Shown: positions 1-14,130 of the stretch, one piece after another | Layout: the number at the start of each line of letters is the position of its first letter | Position numbering within the stretch: position 1 is the stretch's first letter | The notes under the pieces: model-generated | The model's input: the letters and a program-made list of their open reading frames with translations, nothing else | Databases searched by the model: none | Told to the model about the DNA's origin: nothing | Assembly: GCF_002865645.1 (NCBI RefSeq) | Contig: NW_020194684.1 | Location: 775,308-839,307, forward strand | Length of the DNA: 64,000 nt | DNA from: Hyaloscypha bicolor E | Taxonomy: Eukaryota > Ascomycota > Leotiomycetes > Helotiales > Hyaloscyphaceae | Direction of reading: 5' to 3' | Program-made: the position numbers and the translations under genes

Positions 1-1609
1 CTATATAAGATAGAAAGAATTATATTCTTCTATTTAAATTAGTTATAACCTTTAATCTTCTTATATTTCTTATCTTTCTTCTCTAAAAACAAATCTATTA
101 CTAGTATAGTATTCCTATATTAGATATTAAATAAGGGAATCTCAAGATAGCAAATATTAATAATGTTTTAATAAGGCTTATAGCTAGAGACAATAGGCAA
201 ATCAAGTATTATAACCCTATTACTATACTAGAGACTTGCTAACTCTAGATAATACAGGGGTTAGGTTATAATATTAATACTATTAATTATTCTGGGAGCA
301 ATTATTAAAGTATTATTAGCAGGTCCGGCTAGCTAATTAATAGTAGAGGGCTTAATAAAAGGTTAGATAATAGTAAAGCTAGAGGATTAGTATAAGAAGA
401 GATAAGTAAAGCAAACAAGCGGTTTACTAGTACTAGAGTAACTGGACTACTATAAGGCAGAGTTAAGGGCTAAGGAGAGATAAAGGAAGATTAGTAAGAA
501 AGTATAAGTACTAGTATTTTTCGTACTAGCTCTAAATTTAAGAATATCTATTTACTACCTGCTATTATTACCTCTAGTAATATATATCCTGCTTTAAGAT
601 TACTATTTAATAATACTTCTTAACCTGAATCTTATAATAGCTTCCGAGCTATAATACTTGAATAAAATTAGTTTTAAGGGAATTATTTTTTATTTTATTT
701 TATTTATTTCATTTAATATTTTTTCCTATTATTCTTTAATAATTTCTCGATTTTATATTTAAAGCTATATTATAAAAACTAATATAGGAAGTAACTCGCT
801 TAATTACTACTATTTAATTCTAAAAGACCTTAATTACTTTAAATAAGGCTTAATCCCAACTAGTAATAATACTTGTTCTAACTAATCCAGAAAAAGTAAT
901 CTGCTTTTCTTATCCTATAAGTTCTCGGCTAATAGCTCTATATACCTAAGGTATACTAGTAGTAGAGGAAGTTTAACTAGTAGACTTATATAAGGCTATT
1001 TCTATTTATATATATAATTATAGTAATAGTAGTAAATCTCGAAGATTATAATTACTAGAAGGAGCTAATAATACTCCTCGAGCTTTTTCTTTCTAATATA
1101 CCTATAATAGATACCTTAAAATAGAGGAGGCTTTCTAGAAGGATATCTTAAATAATATATAGAAGACCTTAGTCTTTAATAGATATAATATATATGTTTT
1201 ACTAGCTTTAGGCTATTTATAGACCTAGTATTCTATAGTAGCTCCCGATATTCCTATTTCTACTTTTATAATATTAAAATTTTTATAGAACTTGAAATTA
1301 ATTATATAATTTTACTATTTTTTAGAAATGAAATACTATTATTAAATAGGGAAGATATATTATAAATAGCTCTGGTTTATAGGTTATACTATAAGTTAAT
1401 CTTAATTAGCTAAGTTCAAAATAGTTTAAATATAAAACAGATATAATTCCCGATATCTAAAGCTATTTACTAAAGCTATACTTTTTATTATAAGTTTTAT
1501 TTTATCTTCTATATTTCTTAATATATAATATTATAAATATACCTAGTAGCTTGACTTAGCTATAAATAACAGGAATATTTTCCTTTAGAATACTAATAGA
1601 CTTTATATT
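1..1609. other. AT-rich RIP-mutated DNA, no gene recognised
   Basis: Very AT-rich, TpA-saturated sequence with few CpA or TpG. The last few hundred bases may include the 5' part of the downstream patatin-like relic, but I could not read a family motif there. No RNA gene or repeat array was seen. Confidence 0.6.
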
Positions 1610-4600
1610 CTTCTAGAGAATTTTCCAGATTCCTATAAATAGAACCCAAGTCTTCTTATATTTATTAAAAATAAATCTAAAGCTATAGCTATAAAAGAGC
1701 TTATAAAGACATTTTCTTTATTACCGAAATACGGCTATAACCCTAACTACTAATTCCAGTATAATAATAAATCCAGTTCGAGAGGCTAGATAAACTTAAA
1801 TAGTAGATATATATATAGGAAGATATATCTCTATATCTATATTTCAAATACCTTTAGTAATAAACCCATACTACTTATTAAGGGAGACCTACCTATCCTG
1901 AATAAACCAGGAAGAATACTAGCTACCGAGAAATATTATAAGACCTCGAGCCAGTAGCTTAATATAAGGGCCTTAACTATTTCTATCTTATTAGAATCCG
2001 CTAATAAGATCTACTTTAGGCTTCTCTTACTATTTACTAATATCTTCTACTTTTTTATAGATAATATTAGGAAGTTCAGACCCATTATATAATATCTAGC
2101 TCTCTAGCTAGACTTAGATTAACTATTAATACTATTAAAGTCTACTTACCTATCTAAAGGTCTTAATTATAACCGAATAAAGAGAGAATATTTAAGGCAA
2201 TAATAAGTCGGACCTAAGGGTCTTTAAGTAAATATTAAGTAAAGAGATAATAATAGATATCTCGGAACGGTTCTTAGATATATAGCTTCTTAGCTTAGTA
2301 GCCTATAAAAGGGATCTCTCTAATAAAGTATACTATTAAGAGCTATTTGAGTATTTACTAAATTTCTCTAATTAGATATAGGAAGCCAGGATTAATATAT
2401 AAACCCTCTTCTTTACTTACTACTTTACTGCCTTCTTTTACTATACTTTGAATTATATAGTAATAACCTTAGTAGAGCCCTTTAATTTTATAATAATATT
2501 ATAAGTCAAGAACCCAGTAATAAGCAATTTAGGGAATTATTTAGTAGACTTCCTTTATAATATTAAAACTTCTCAGAAGTTATTAAAGTTTGCTATTCCG
2601 GTTATTACTTCTAGCTTTCTCTTTAATAACTATCTACTAGACATATATTATAAGTTAATTATTATATATAAATACTAGCTAAATCTATTTATAGTCTTTA
2701 GCCCTTTAGATATCTTCCGTACTCTCTATAAAAAGATCTGCTATTAAGTCTATTAAACCGGAGTTCTTGCCTATAAAGAATTAATATATCTAATTCTTTC
2801 CTTAGGCTTTATTAGATTACTTAAATATGAGTTTATAAAGCAAGTAAAGGTATTTACTAAATACTCTAATACTATTATTACTATATAGTATTAAGAAATA
2901 CTTACGGAATTTAAGCTAGATTAGTATACTATCTGTTCTATTAACTTATATTTTATATACTTTAGTAGAAGACCTTAATACTATCTGCCTTATAGATATA
3001 TTATATATAATAACTATATTTACAGGTTTATAGATAAGAGTAACCTCTAGACTTTTAATATTTATTACTATTTCCTTTATAGGTTAGAGACCTTAGGAGT
3101 TAATATAAAAGATAAGCTACTAATAGCTACTACCCGGCTCTTAAATATTAATAAAGGTAATATAAGAGGAATTATTTCCTTGATTTTCCTATAAGTTTTA
3201 GAGAAGCAAATTAGGCTACTATACCTAATTCAGGGGAATTTCGATTTTATATTTAGTATAAATACTAGTTAGTTAAGTCATAAGAATATAAAAGATATTA
3301 ATACTAACTTTATTTATAGGGGGAATTATTATTCTTACTTTAGGTTATAAAGGATTTTTAGTAGGAGACTTTATAGCCCTTTATAAACGAGTAGCCAAAT
3401 AAGTCTTTAAACTATATCTTCTATTATATCTAGTAATATTAATCTCTTTATTTACTAATAGTATCTACCCGACTCGAAACTTGAATATAGCCTTATAAGA
3501 AGTCTTTAGAAATAATAGAAACATTCTTGACTACTCAAGTATAATAGCTATAGATACTAAGATTAAGATAGTTACCTCTATAATAAAGCCAGAGCTATTT
3601 CTTTTTATGAATTATAATAGACTAGAAGATCGGGAAGATAAAAAATATAAGAAGTATAGTATTTTACTAAATAATATACTAGTATAGAAAATATAAGATA
3701 CTTGAATCTTAAAGTAAACTTTAACTAATTAGATATAGTATAAGATATATATCTATAGCCCTAGAGTAATATAAAGCGGTTTTAGCTATTAGTATTATTA
3801 CTAACCCTTCTATAGGTTCTTTACTCCCAAGAAGATTATAGGCCTGGAAAAGTTTCAAAATAGAGGTTTAATATATAATAACCTAATTAAGCTTATTTTA
3901 AAAGAAATAAAAGTATTATTCCTAAATAATTTTTCTATAAAGAGATTTATTTTAAAGATCTCCTTAGATACCGGTAAGGCTTCTAATAATAATTATTAAA
4001 TATATAGTTCGAGTTCTTAGTAATAAGACCTTTGGTTTTTCCGACTTTTTCGAGTATTCTAGTTATTTATTAATGGTTAAGAAAGTAGTAATACTACCTA
4101 TAGGAAGGAAACAAATAGTTATAAGGAAGAACTAAGAACTGGGAAAAGGAGAAGATAAAAAGAGTATTTCCGATTTAATATAGAATTTAGTAGCTGGAAG
4201 CCTAGGCTAGATAATTTAAATAAGATCTCTGAAATAAAGATTCTTATACGAGAGGCAATACTATACTTGAAATAATTAGACCGGCTTATATATTATATTA
4301 TTATAGAGCTCTTTATATTCGAGCTAGAAAGTATTCTAAAGAAGAAGAATGGCTAATATTTATATACTAGTTATATTTTATATTATTATTAAACTAGTAT
4401 TCCTATATTTAAAAGATTATTAAAGAGATTAATAAAGTTATTAGTAAAGTTTCTTTTTAAAGATTATATATTTCCTGATTCCGTTCGGAATTACTTATTT
4501 CTTATAAGAAATAGGAACTTTAGAAAGAGGATATGTTTTAATATTAGTAGTAAATAGAATTTCGTCTTGCTCTATCTTTGGAAAGAGGCCTTAGAATTAT

Positions 4601-4750
4601 ATAATATTAGCAGGTCTCTATTTTCGGTTAACTAGCTAATAGAAGTATAAGAATTAGGATAATAGTTTAGTAAAGCGGATTATATAAAGAGGAAGTATAA
4701 GAATTATAATAAGGAATTCCCGAGAAAGCACTAGTAGATATAAATATATA
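1610..4750 (+). pseudogene. RIP-degraded patatin-like phospholipase gene
   Basis: Patatin-like proteins are serine acyl hydrolases with a Ser-Asp dyad; in fungi some are effector domains of NLR-type proteins. Three remnants identify this one. The glycine-rich oxyanion loop (DGGGxRG) survives as INKGNIRG at 3147-3170. The GTSTG nucleophile elbow survives as S-I-N-T-S at 3255-3269. The catalytic Asp motif FQDGGL..NN survives as FQNRGLIYNN at 3853-3882. The first two share a frame; the third is shifted, so an indel or intron lies near 3500. Upstream (about 2920-3050) is a Cys/His-rich region with Cys mostly read as Tyr. The C-terminal part (4230-4740) contains ELFIFELES followed by a basic tail. 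Nearly all differences from the family are G-to-A or C-to-T, giving many TAG/TAA. Not functional. Boundaries are approximate; the family call rests on several ordered motifs. Confidence 0.68.
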
Positions 4751-6239
4751 AAATACCTAGAGATATATAGGAAAGATTATAAATATAATTTAATTTATAA
4801 ATATATAGTATAATATTAAATATAATAGTAGATATTATATAAATATTAAGAGATTAAAGTTTCTTAGTAGCTAATTATAGAGCTACTTATTCTTATATCT
4901 CAGAAGGCCCTCTAGACTAATTATTCTATAAAGCAGAGCTATTCCTATACTTTTTCTTAACCGTTCGTCTTTATAATTCTGCTTATTAGTAATTAATCTT
5001 ATATCCTCTACTTTATTATTAATCTTAAAACCGAACTCACTCCTGAGATATAGCTTCTAGTAATAAATTATTTACTTTTTCTCCCGAATTCTCTTTTGAA
5101 ATTTGATATCAGATCTGGATTTATATAATAGAGCCTTATATAGTATATACTAACTATCTATAGCAAATAAGGTAAAGAGGCCCTCGAGAGGTATAACCTG
5201 GCTTTAACTATTAATAGAATATATATTAATTTTAGCTAGGATATACTCTTTATAGACTCAGTTTATAGTATGGATTATTATATAACCTATAAGACAGACT
5301 ATAAGTCTCGTATTGAAATCCTTATAGTCGACTTATAATCTTTTATAAATGAGAGAGACTTTATACTTATAAAAGTTTATTAATTCTATAAACTTCAAAA
5401 GCTAGTCCTTATTATACCCAAGTAGTTCTACTTATTAGAAACCATGTTTGTCTATTATAGGCCGGCATTAGAAGAGAAATATCTTCCAGAAATTAAAGCT
5501 ATTATTAAAGATATTAAAGCTATAATCGGGAAAATTATTACTATATAGCACTTGGTAATAGAATAGAAAAGAAGTCGGCTTTTTTAACTACTAGCCGAAA
5601 ATAGACAAAATACTACTAAAAGAAGCTATTTAAGGATAGATAATAGTAGATAGTATTTGGTAAGATTTGGAAGTATAAGAACTAGATATTCTAAAAATAG
5701 AGGTATATATATATATTTAATCTAATATTTAGTTACTAGTAGCTATAATGGGCCCCTGATCCTGAAAATCATTACTATATATTTTTATAATATTACTATA
5801 ATGTGCTTTATTCCAATATCTTATATACTATATAAGAGATATAATAAAAGACAAATTATATATTACTAATTTTTTAGTTAACTCTTTTAAGCAGGCTTTA
5901 CTTATAGATACTTATAGCTATATATCTCCGGCCGGTTATCTTTCAAGGTACTACTACTAGTAAAACAAGGGCAGAATTAGTAGTTTACCTAACTATCCTA
6001 CCCTATTAAACCTTCCTTCCTCTATCTTTCTACTAAAGTCAGTATATATTAGCGATTATAGTACTATAACTAAATATTATATAGCCTTGACTTCTATAGC
6101 CTTAATTCCTATAGCCTTAATTCCCTCCTTAATCTAACTCTCTCTTTAACTTAACTTACTAGTATTAAGAATATCTAAATACTATATTCTTATATATTAT
6201 TCTACTTTACTTACTACTTATTACCTATATTATAGCTTA
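4751..6239. other. AT-rich RIP-mutated DNA, no gene recognised
   Basis: Some plus-strand stretches (for example around 5130-5640) have few stops other than TAG/TAA and may be further relic coding sequence, but no domain could be named. Confidence 0.45.
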
Positions 6240-7243
6240 TAGTAATATTATTACTATTACCGAAACAAGTTATATAGTAGACTTTTATACTAATTTCTGC
6301 CTCTTGACTAATAAAACATCTACTATATAAAGTAGTACTGCTTCTAATAATCTGATCTTAGAATAGAAAGAGCTCTTTCCCGAATTTATAGGCTACCTCT
6401 TATATAGCAGGTTATTAATATATATACTAATAGCCAAACCTTCTATTACTTTACCTATCTCCGTTATATTAAATTTAAATAGTACTAAGATACCTATAAC
6501 CGAATTTCCCTAGTCTTAGTTCTATATTCCGGATTCCTATATAACTATAATATTACTTGGATCCTAATCCCAATTAGTAGTAAACTATAGAAATAGTGGC
6601 CTATACTAGTTATTTATAGCTCTGTCCAGGGTTATAGAAAACAGCCTATTTACTTATATATATAGTTCCGATTATATTACTATTTCTGATTTTATAACTT
6701 TATATTTATCGAATATTACTAGTAGTTCTCTAGCTATTACTCCTATAACTATTATAACTATACCTACTATAATAATAAAGCAGCTATTACCTGTAATAAT
6801 ATAATAGCTGCCTCTATTACCTTTAATAGGTATAGTAATAGTAGCCTATACTATTTGTCCCAGAAATAAAGAAAGCTATAAGAACTAGTAGGAAATCTAT
6901 CCTGTTAATAATATACTCTAAATAACTACTTTATATTCCTATCCGGGTTATATACCTAAAAGTACTCTTATAACTAGTATTACTTCAAATTTACTAGTAC
7001 CTAGTACTATTCCTATATTAGGAAGATTTAATATTAATGGGAAAACTAATTATATATATAATAGTAGGCCGAGTCCGGAATTATTATATATAATAGCTTC
7101 GATACTTAAATATATAGTCTGTCTATAGCTATATATACTAAATAACTCTATTAGTATTTATAGAGATATTTTAGTAGGATATAACCCTAATATTAGTAAG
7201 AATAGATTACTAATATATATAATAGAGGCTTATTATATTTAAT
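6240..7243 (+). pseudogene. Decayed Ser/Thr-rich protein gene, unrecognised
   Basis: One plus-strand frame can be followed for about 1 kb with only TAG/TAA interruptions. It starts near NIITITETSYIVDFYTNF, runs through a Ser/Thr/Ile-rich stretch (about 6660-6780) and a short hydrophobic segment (about 6815-6850). It then enters a polar Pro/Ser/Thr/Tyr-rich tail with SYPGYIPKST and SRPSPELLY (6940-7100). Undoing CpA-to-TpA change would turn many Ile codons (ATA) into Thr (ACA), giving a Thr-rich ectodomain, a possible membrane segment and a cytoplasmic tail. That layout resembles fungal wall-anchored sensors, but this is inference; no family motif was seen and the frame may not be one gene. 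Confidence 0.3.
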
Positions 7244-10200
7244 AGGGGTATAGTATTAACTAATTTTCTATAATATATATTATAAAAGAGTAAAGAAAAA
7301 GAAGTAATTATTTAATATAGATAAGGCTAGGCTATCTATTTCCTTTTCTATAATTAAACTTTATAACCTGGATATTTTAATAAGGATCGTTATTTATCTG
7401 AGGTCAAGCAAATAGTAGTAAAATATATAAGGAAGTATAAATAATTCCTTAATTCCTTAAACTATTATTATATTAATAATAGAATTCGAAGTAGTATAAT
7501 AAACTTACCGGAACTCTCTCCGAGCCTCCAGAAACCAGAGCCAAAACTCTCTATTAATAGTATTAAGCTAGGAGCCCAAGGTGGGGATCTGCAAGCTCTT
7601 TTACTTGTAGAGAATTTGTATTAGCTAAAAAGTTAAGAAAGCCTAATTTGTATTTCTTAGTAAAGTATAGCCTACTTAATACCTAATATAACTATTACAA
7701 AATATAGCCTTATTATATAAAGAATAGTACCAGTCTCTAAAGACCTATAGTATAATCCTTCGATATATAAGCGTAATCCTATAAGCCCTTATAATAAGAG
7801 AAAATTAATAGTAATTAAGCCTGCAAAGTACTAAAAGGCTTTAAAACCTGGGTAAGAAATTATATACTATTCGAGATCCAAGAAGAAATCTGGAGGCTAA
7901 ATATATATATTTAATAGCTATTATAGTTTATATAAGATAGGATTATATAAAGTCTGGCCATTTTAATCTATTACGAATCGAGTAATATTAGTAATAAATT
8001 CTTTAGGAAACATATAAAAGTCTACCCGAATAAAGCTCTATTATAAGATATCTATTAAGTAGAAGTTATAGGAAAGTATATTAAAAAGAAGCCAGTAGAT
8101 AATATTAACTGGGGCCTTTCTAGAAAAAGGTAGCCAGGGTCTAAAGGTTATTAAAAGAAAGGGCTTTACTAATATTAAGATAGATTAGTATAATTATTCT
8201 ATACTTTATAGTAGATAGGTATAAATAACCGAGATAGATTATATATATAATATATAATACGGAAGCCACTATATAGTAAGCCCTATATATACTCACCCTA
8301 TTACCTATTAGTAATAGATAAGTATTTATAATTATATACTTAATAATATAAGAAATAATCTTGGCTAGTATAGTAGTTATATTACTATAAAAGATAGAGA
8401 AGCTTTAGTATATAAAGGAAATAGCAGGTATAATAAATAATTAAATATTAGGCTTTAAGTTAGAGAAAAAGATAATAAGATAACTTTAAAGTTAAAAGGA
8501 AATATAACTTACTACTAATAGGCTTTTTGCAAATCGTGAATTATAATAGCAAATCTTATATATAATAGTTTATAGCTTCGAAGTTAGTAATAGGGCCTAA
8601 ATAGTATTATATATAATATTCTGTAATAAAGAGAGGTACTCGGTAGGTAGTATACTAAATTCTTTCCTATAAGCAGGAATTATTATATATACCTTATTAC
8701 TCTTTAAATACTATTCTTATAATAATTCTTCTTTCTATTATATCCTTAATTATTCAAGCTATTACTTTACTTAATATCTTATAATAAAGCAAACCAAGTT
8801 ATTAACCTCACTTTTAAAGGGCTAATCGAGATTAGTAATAATAAGCAGAATCGAGAAGCTATTAGCTTTATAGGTATAAGGATTTCATACTAAGGGTATT
8901 ATTTGTAACCCTATAAAGATAAGAATACCTTAAAGCTCTAGGTGAGGTGAGTCGGTCCCCTAGATCTAGGTGAAATTACTAATGTCCTCAGGTATTCTAT
9001 ATATTATCTAGCTTCTCTAGTCCGATCGGAAGTACTACTTTTCGAGTAATAAGCTTGAATTCCTCCTTAATACCTTTAAGGCAATAATCCGTTTAGATAA
9101 AGAATATAAAGATATAATTAAAGGGCTATGGGCCAGACTATAGTATTAGTTCTTATAATACTATTATAGAAGAAATATTTAGCAAGTCTATTATAAGACT
9201 GGATTATTAATAGTACTATATTATTTACTAACTACTACTAGATTAATTTAGTAATTAATTAGGAAAGTAATAATAATAAAGATAGTAAATCGAAATAAGA
9301 ATAGAAATGTCTTCCTACTAATATGCTTCTCTCCTAACTAGACTAACCTATTAACTAATAGGCTATAGTATATATAACTCTTTAAAGAGCTACTAGCTAT
9401 TTATAATATAATACTATATCTTTATTAGAATAGGCTTACTATACTAGTACCGGCTTATTATTCCGGTAATATATTATTATAGGCTGTGAATTTCTGGTTC
9501 AAATATAGGTAGCTAGAAGCTATTATACCTTGGAAGTTCCCCTTAGTAATTACTCTCTTTATAATATATAATCCGTACTAGCAAATATTATAAAAGTCCT
9601 ATAATATAAATAATATTTATAGCTGAGCTAATCTGCCTATAGCCTATTAATATAATATATAAGAGGCTACTTATAGTAATATATCTATACTTAGAACTAG
9701 TAATAATATATTAGTATAGCCTTTAGTATTATTAGAACTTTAGAAAGGAATTATAACTAAGTTTAGAAGTATATAATAATATAATCCCTAGATATTGCCT
9801 GCTTTAAAGCATAGTAGTTAGTATATAAATAAGAGGAGAAGTATAATAACTTCTAAAGCCTAAAGCTAGAGTACCTTAGTCTAACCCTTTAGCTATTACT
9901 TAATAGTATAGATAACGAGAATATCGGGCTATAGTAAAACCGAGAGTAATTAATAGATTTATAGCTAAGTAGCTCTTTTATATATAAGAGCCTTTTAGAT
10001 ATAAGATATAGGCTATTATAATATCTCTATTAGTATATATAATTGAGAGAATAGTATTATTAGAAAGGGTTAAATATTAATAAAAGAATTTAGTCTAAGG
10101 TAGTATAGTTATATAATACCTATACTATATTAGCTACCTAAGGAGGGAAATATAGTAGCTCTAAAGCCGGTATATATATATATATAGAGGTAATAAATAG

Positions 10201-11289
10201 AAGCAGAAGCTTTTTTTATATAATACTAAAGCTAATTCGAGAGTTAGTATACTAATTAGGGAAAAGGCTAGATAATTAAAGGTTTACTATTCTTTTCTTA
10301 ATTCATACTTAATAAACAAGTCTAGTTCTTTATTTATATTTAAGACAAGATATCTAGAAGATTTAGAAATAATTACAAGTAGAATCCTAAAGCTATAAAG
10401 TATTAAAACTACCTAATTATAGGCTTAATAGTAAGGGACCAAATAGACTAGCTATTACTATATATTTCGGCTGCCTAGAGGATCGAAATACTTTTTATAT
10501 AGGGTCTTATAGCTATTAGCTCTTATATATCTAATACTATTTATATAAAGAGATATATCTATATTATCTAATAATAATAAAAGTATCTAGTAACCTTAGC
10601 TAATTTGACTAGTATAATTATAAATTAGAACTAATACTTCTGCCTCCTGATTATAATAGAAAAGAGCAAATAATAGTATATAATCTCTTTAGGATACTAT
10701 AGATATCTGGCATTATATATTCTTATATTAAGTAGTATTATTTATAGGAGATTTGAAGTATAGGTATTAAATAGTTTTATTTTATCTGCCTAGTGAAATA
10801 TATTATAGGATTCAGCCAAAAGTAAGGCAATATAGTATCTTAATAGCCCTACTAATAGAGGGCTTAAGTACTTAATACCAGGTAATCCCTAGTAGCTATA
10901 TCTTAACTACTCTCTTTAGTTCAAATATATTCTTTACCTCTTTATATGGAATATTTATAATAGATATAACTTATTTACTAAATCTTGGTTAGATATTACT
11001 TAGATAATAGACATCTAGTAAGATTTATTAAGTTACTTACAGGATGAGATTATTAAATCTAATAAGCTAATTAAAGATCCTATATACCTATTTGGATAAT
11101 TTGTCTCTATTATAATTTTAGATACTTTAAAGAATATCTAATTTCGGTCAGAAGTAAGTTAAAGGGTACTATTCTGCTTCTTTAGAAAAGCTAATTACTA
11201 ATTATAGTTCTTAACCTTTATATGGGATTTATATATAAAGGTACTATCTATTACTTAATATCTTGTTTAAGAAATCCTCAAATATTCTA
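7244..11289. other. AT-rich RIP-mutated DNA with two less-mutated patches
   Basis: No domain could be identified. Two short patches keep CpA/TpG and GC: about 7565-7625 and about 8930-8995 (with AGGTGAGGTGAGTCGGTCCC). Plus-strand frames between 10300 and 11250 have few stops other than TAG/TAA and may be the 5' part of the downstream Ulp1-type gene. Confidence 0.45.
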
Positions 11290-14130
11290 CGGATAATTCT
11301 GAACCTAAAGTTCAAGAACCTATAGAATATTAGTTAAGTATTAATCCTATAAGACTATTAAGAAGGAGGAAGCAATTAGACCTTACTTATTAGCTTCTAA
11401 AGTCCTCTAAAGTATAGGTACATATTTCTAGAGATAGACCTGGGGATTTATATGCAGCTTCCGGTAGCAGCCCTTTAGTTAGTAATAGTTCGGTTACCTA
11501 TTAACCTGGTTATAATAATATAACTATTAACCAAAGCAGTAATAGTCTTATAACGGAGAAATCCCTTCCAGAATACGAGGAAGATATTCCAGAGATTATT
11601 ACCGAGGAAATTACTCAGGAAAAAGTATAAGGCCAGTCTTCTTCCTATAGCCGCTTCCTGCTATCTATCGGCAGCAAATCAGTACTCTATTAGCTAAAGG
11701 CTATATATAGCAGTAATAGTACCAAGATAATTACTATCTGCTCTCCCTTACTAAGCGGGACAGAATAGCAAGGAACAGTTCTACCAGAAATTATCGGAAA
11801 TATATCTAATAATCAAGCTATATCCGCTTCCTCCTTTATATATAGGACAGAACTATAGCAGAGTACCCTACCGGATCCTGTTCTATCTATACCCGTATAA
11901 CAAATCGGTCGAGGATTCCAATTACCTCTATCCGATAATCAAATATTATATATAGCCCTATTTATACCTATAGTAGATAGAGAAGTTCTATTACCTCTAA
12001 TTAAAGGTAGCCTCCTTACCTCCCTATTAGATAAGGTAGAGATAACCTTATTAGAGAGGATTCTGCTACTATTACCCAGAATAGGATAGTAATAGACAAG
12101 CCTATATAATACTGCTTTTATATAAGTACAAAAGATTAATAGAGAATAACTGCTTCCAACTTAAGATAGCTAAACTATTCTGCCCCCTTTCCTATCCAGA
12201 GTAGTACCTGTATTAACCGATATAGTCGCTAATATAGTTTATATTATTTACGAGATAAGTAGGCACCAGGAAATACTAATAGAAGTCTATTCAAGAATTC
12301 TTAGTATATTATAACCTAGCCTTAGTAAAGTACCGGCTATAATTACTATAGCAGAATAGCCAGGTTCTATATAGATCGCAAGCAGCTCAATAACTTAGTT
12401 AGCCTCTATATAGATTAATATACTAGAAACAGGTTATACTCGTTCTAAGGAAGCAACTATTCTTAATATAATAGAGTAGATAGGCACCTCAGAATAGTAT
12501 AATACCGAGCTTGAATAAGCTAAGAAAATACTGCCTCCTATAAAACAAGAAATACTCAGAAAACATCTAGCTATTATAATTCTAGATAAATACCTAAAAG
12601 AGACATATAATAGTATAGTTATAGAGAGTCCGGGAAAACTTGCCTCTAAAGATAATAAAGATCCTCTTTTATTAGTAAATTTGGCCGGAATTCAAAAGAG
12701 GATTTTTAATATAAAGAGAAAGAGGCTTAATAATATTCTCTATAAAGGGCAAATATTATATAAACTAATCTAGATAACCTGCCTAGGGATTCTCTTTAAT
12801 CCAGATATATAGTATATCCTATAATATATAGATTCTAATAATTATTAATCTTAACTATATTACTAGAAGCTATATAAAAAGGAATAAAGAAAATATTAAT
12901 AAGATAACTATATTATTTTAAGTAGATTTATAAAAGATAGAATTGCTCTCTATCCTTAATAAATAAATAGAGCTATTAGCTAAGGAAAAGTGACCGGACC
13001 TCTCTTATTTCTTTAATTTATTTGAATTATATATTATTATACTATTAGAAGAGGTCTTAAGCCTATAAGCTAAATATGGCCTCGAGAGAGTAAGCTAGTA
13101 CTTAGTTTAAATATTAGATATATATACTAATATAATAATAGAAACCGGTTCTATAAGGCTATTTGGATACTACTATTACCCGAGTTATTAATAGGATTAA
13201 CTATATTCTTGGTAAGTATATATTCGGTAATAATAATTCTATTATAGTAAATAGTATAGCTGAACTTTTATATAGTATATTTAATAGGCTCTACTTTAGG
13301 ATATAGTTCAATTATTGGGATATTATAGCTACTCTAGAAATAACTAATAGGCCAGTATTTATAAGACTCGGTTTTAGTATCCTATTTTATAAGAAAGATA
13401 TAAATAGTAAGGTTATATCTCTTTTGAATTCTCTCTATTACTAGAGGAAGAAGATTAATAACTATAAGTATGAAGGCCAGAACGATCTCAAGGACTTATA
13501 GGTATATATTTATTTACTAAATATTAATACTAACTACTTTATATTATTCGAAATTAATAAATAAACGAAGATAATATATTATTTTGATTTAATAGTAAGC
13601 TATAGAATTATTTATTATAAAATAAAGTCTATCCTAGTAAGACGAGTAGTAGAGGTAAGTGGATTTGGATAGACTATTTAAAGGCAGTACTAATCTGCTA
13701 TAGAAGAAGTTCAAGTATTTAAGTTTCGGATATACTAAGGCAATAAGTATATAGCCTAATATACTACTATATACTAATCTGGTAGCTAGCCTACTCTCTA
13801 GTAAAGAGACAGATAAAGTTATAGCCTAATAGTTATATGTAATACTAAGCGGCAAATAATTGGATTTCTAGTTAGTAGTTAGGATAATAAGGTGAATTCA
13901 GACCGGGTAATAAAAGAAGTAGTCGGGGATTATTAGATATTTCTTGAGGATAATACTCTTTAGCTAAGTTCCCTTTCCAAGAAATATAAGAGAATAATTA
14001 AGAGCCTTCCAAATAATATTTTTAAGCCAAGTTATAGTTCCAAAAAACTCAAAATAGCTATCGAGAGTTCCTAGATAGTTTTTCAGGACAAGGCATTTCT
14101 AAATTATCCGGCTATAAGAGTCAGGGTTAA
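11290..14130 (+). pseudogene. RIP-degraded gene with C-terminal Ulp1/C48 protease domain
   Basis: Ulp1-type C48 proteases process SUMO-like modifiers using a His-Asp-Cys triad. From 11304 one frame runs about 1.8 kb with TAG/TAA as essentially its only stops: a long polar region with acidic patches such as LPEYEEDIPEIITEE near 11570. After a frame change near 13080, a second frame carries the protease. The position expected to be catalytic His is TAC (Tyr) at 13535-13537 in NTNYFILFE. The Asp is intact (GAT at 13586-13588, YYFD), 17 residues later, which is the spacing of yeast Ulp1. The Cys is TAT (Tyr) at 13820-13822 in SYSL, expected SCGL. All three lie in one frame. His-to-Tyr and Cys-to-Tyr are the C-to-T and G-to-A changes expected from RIP. 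The protease is dead. The upstream frame is joined to it by proximity and could be a separate gene. Confidence 0.55.
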
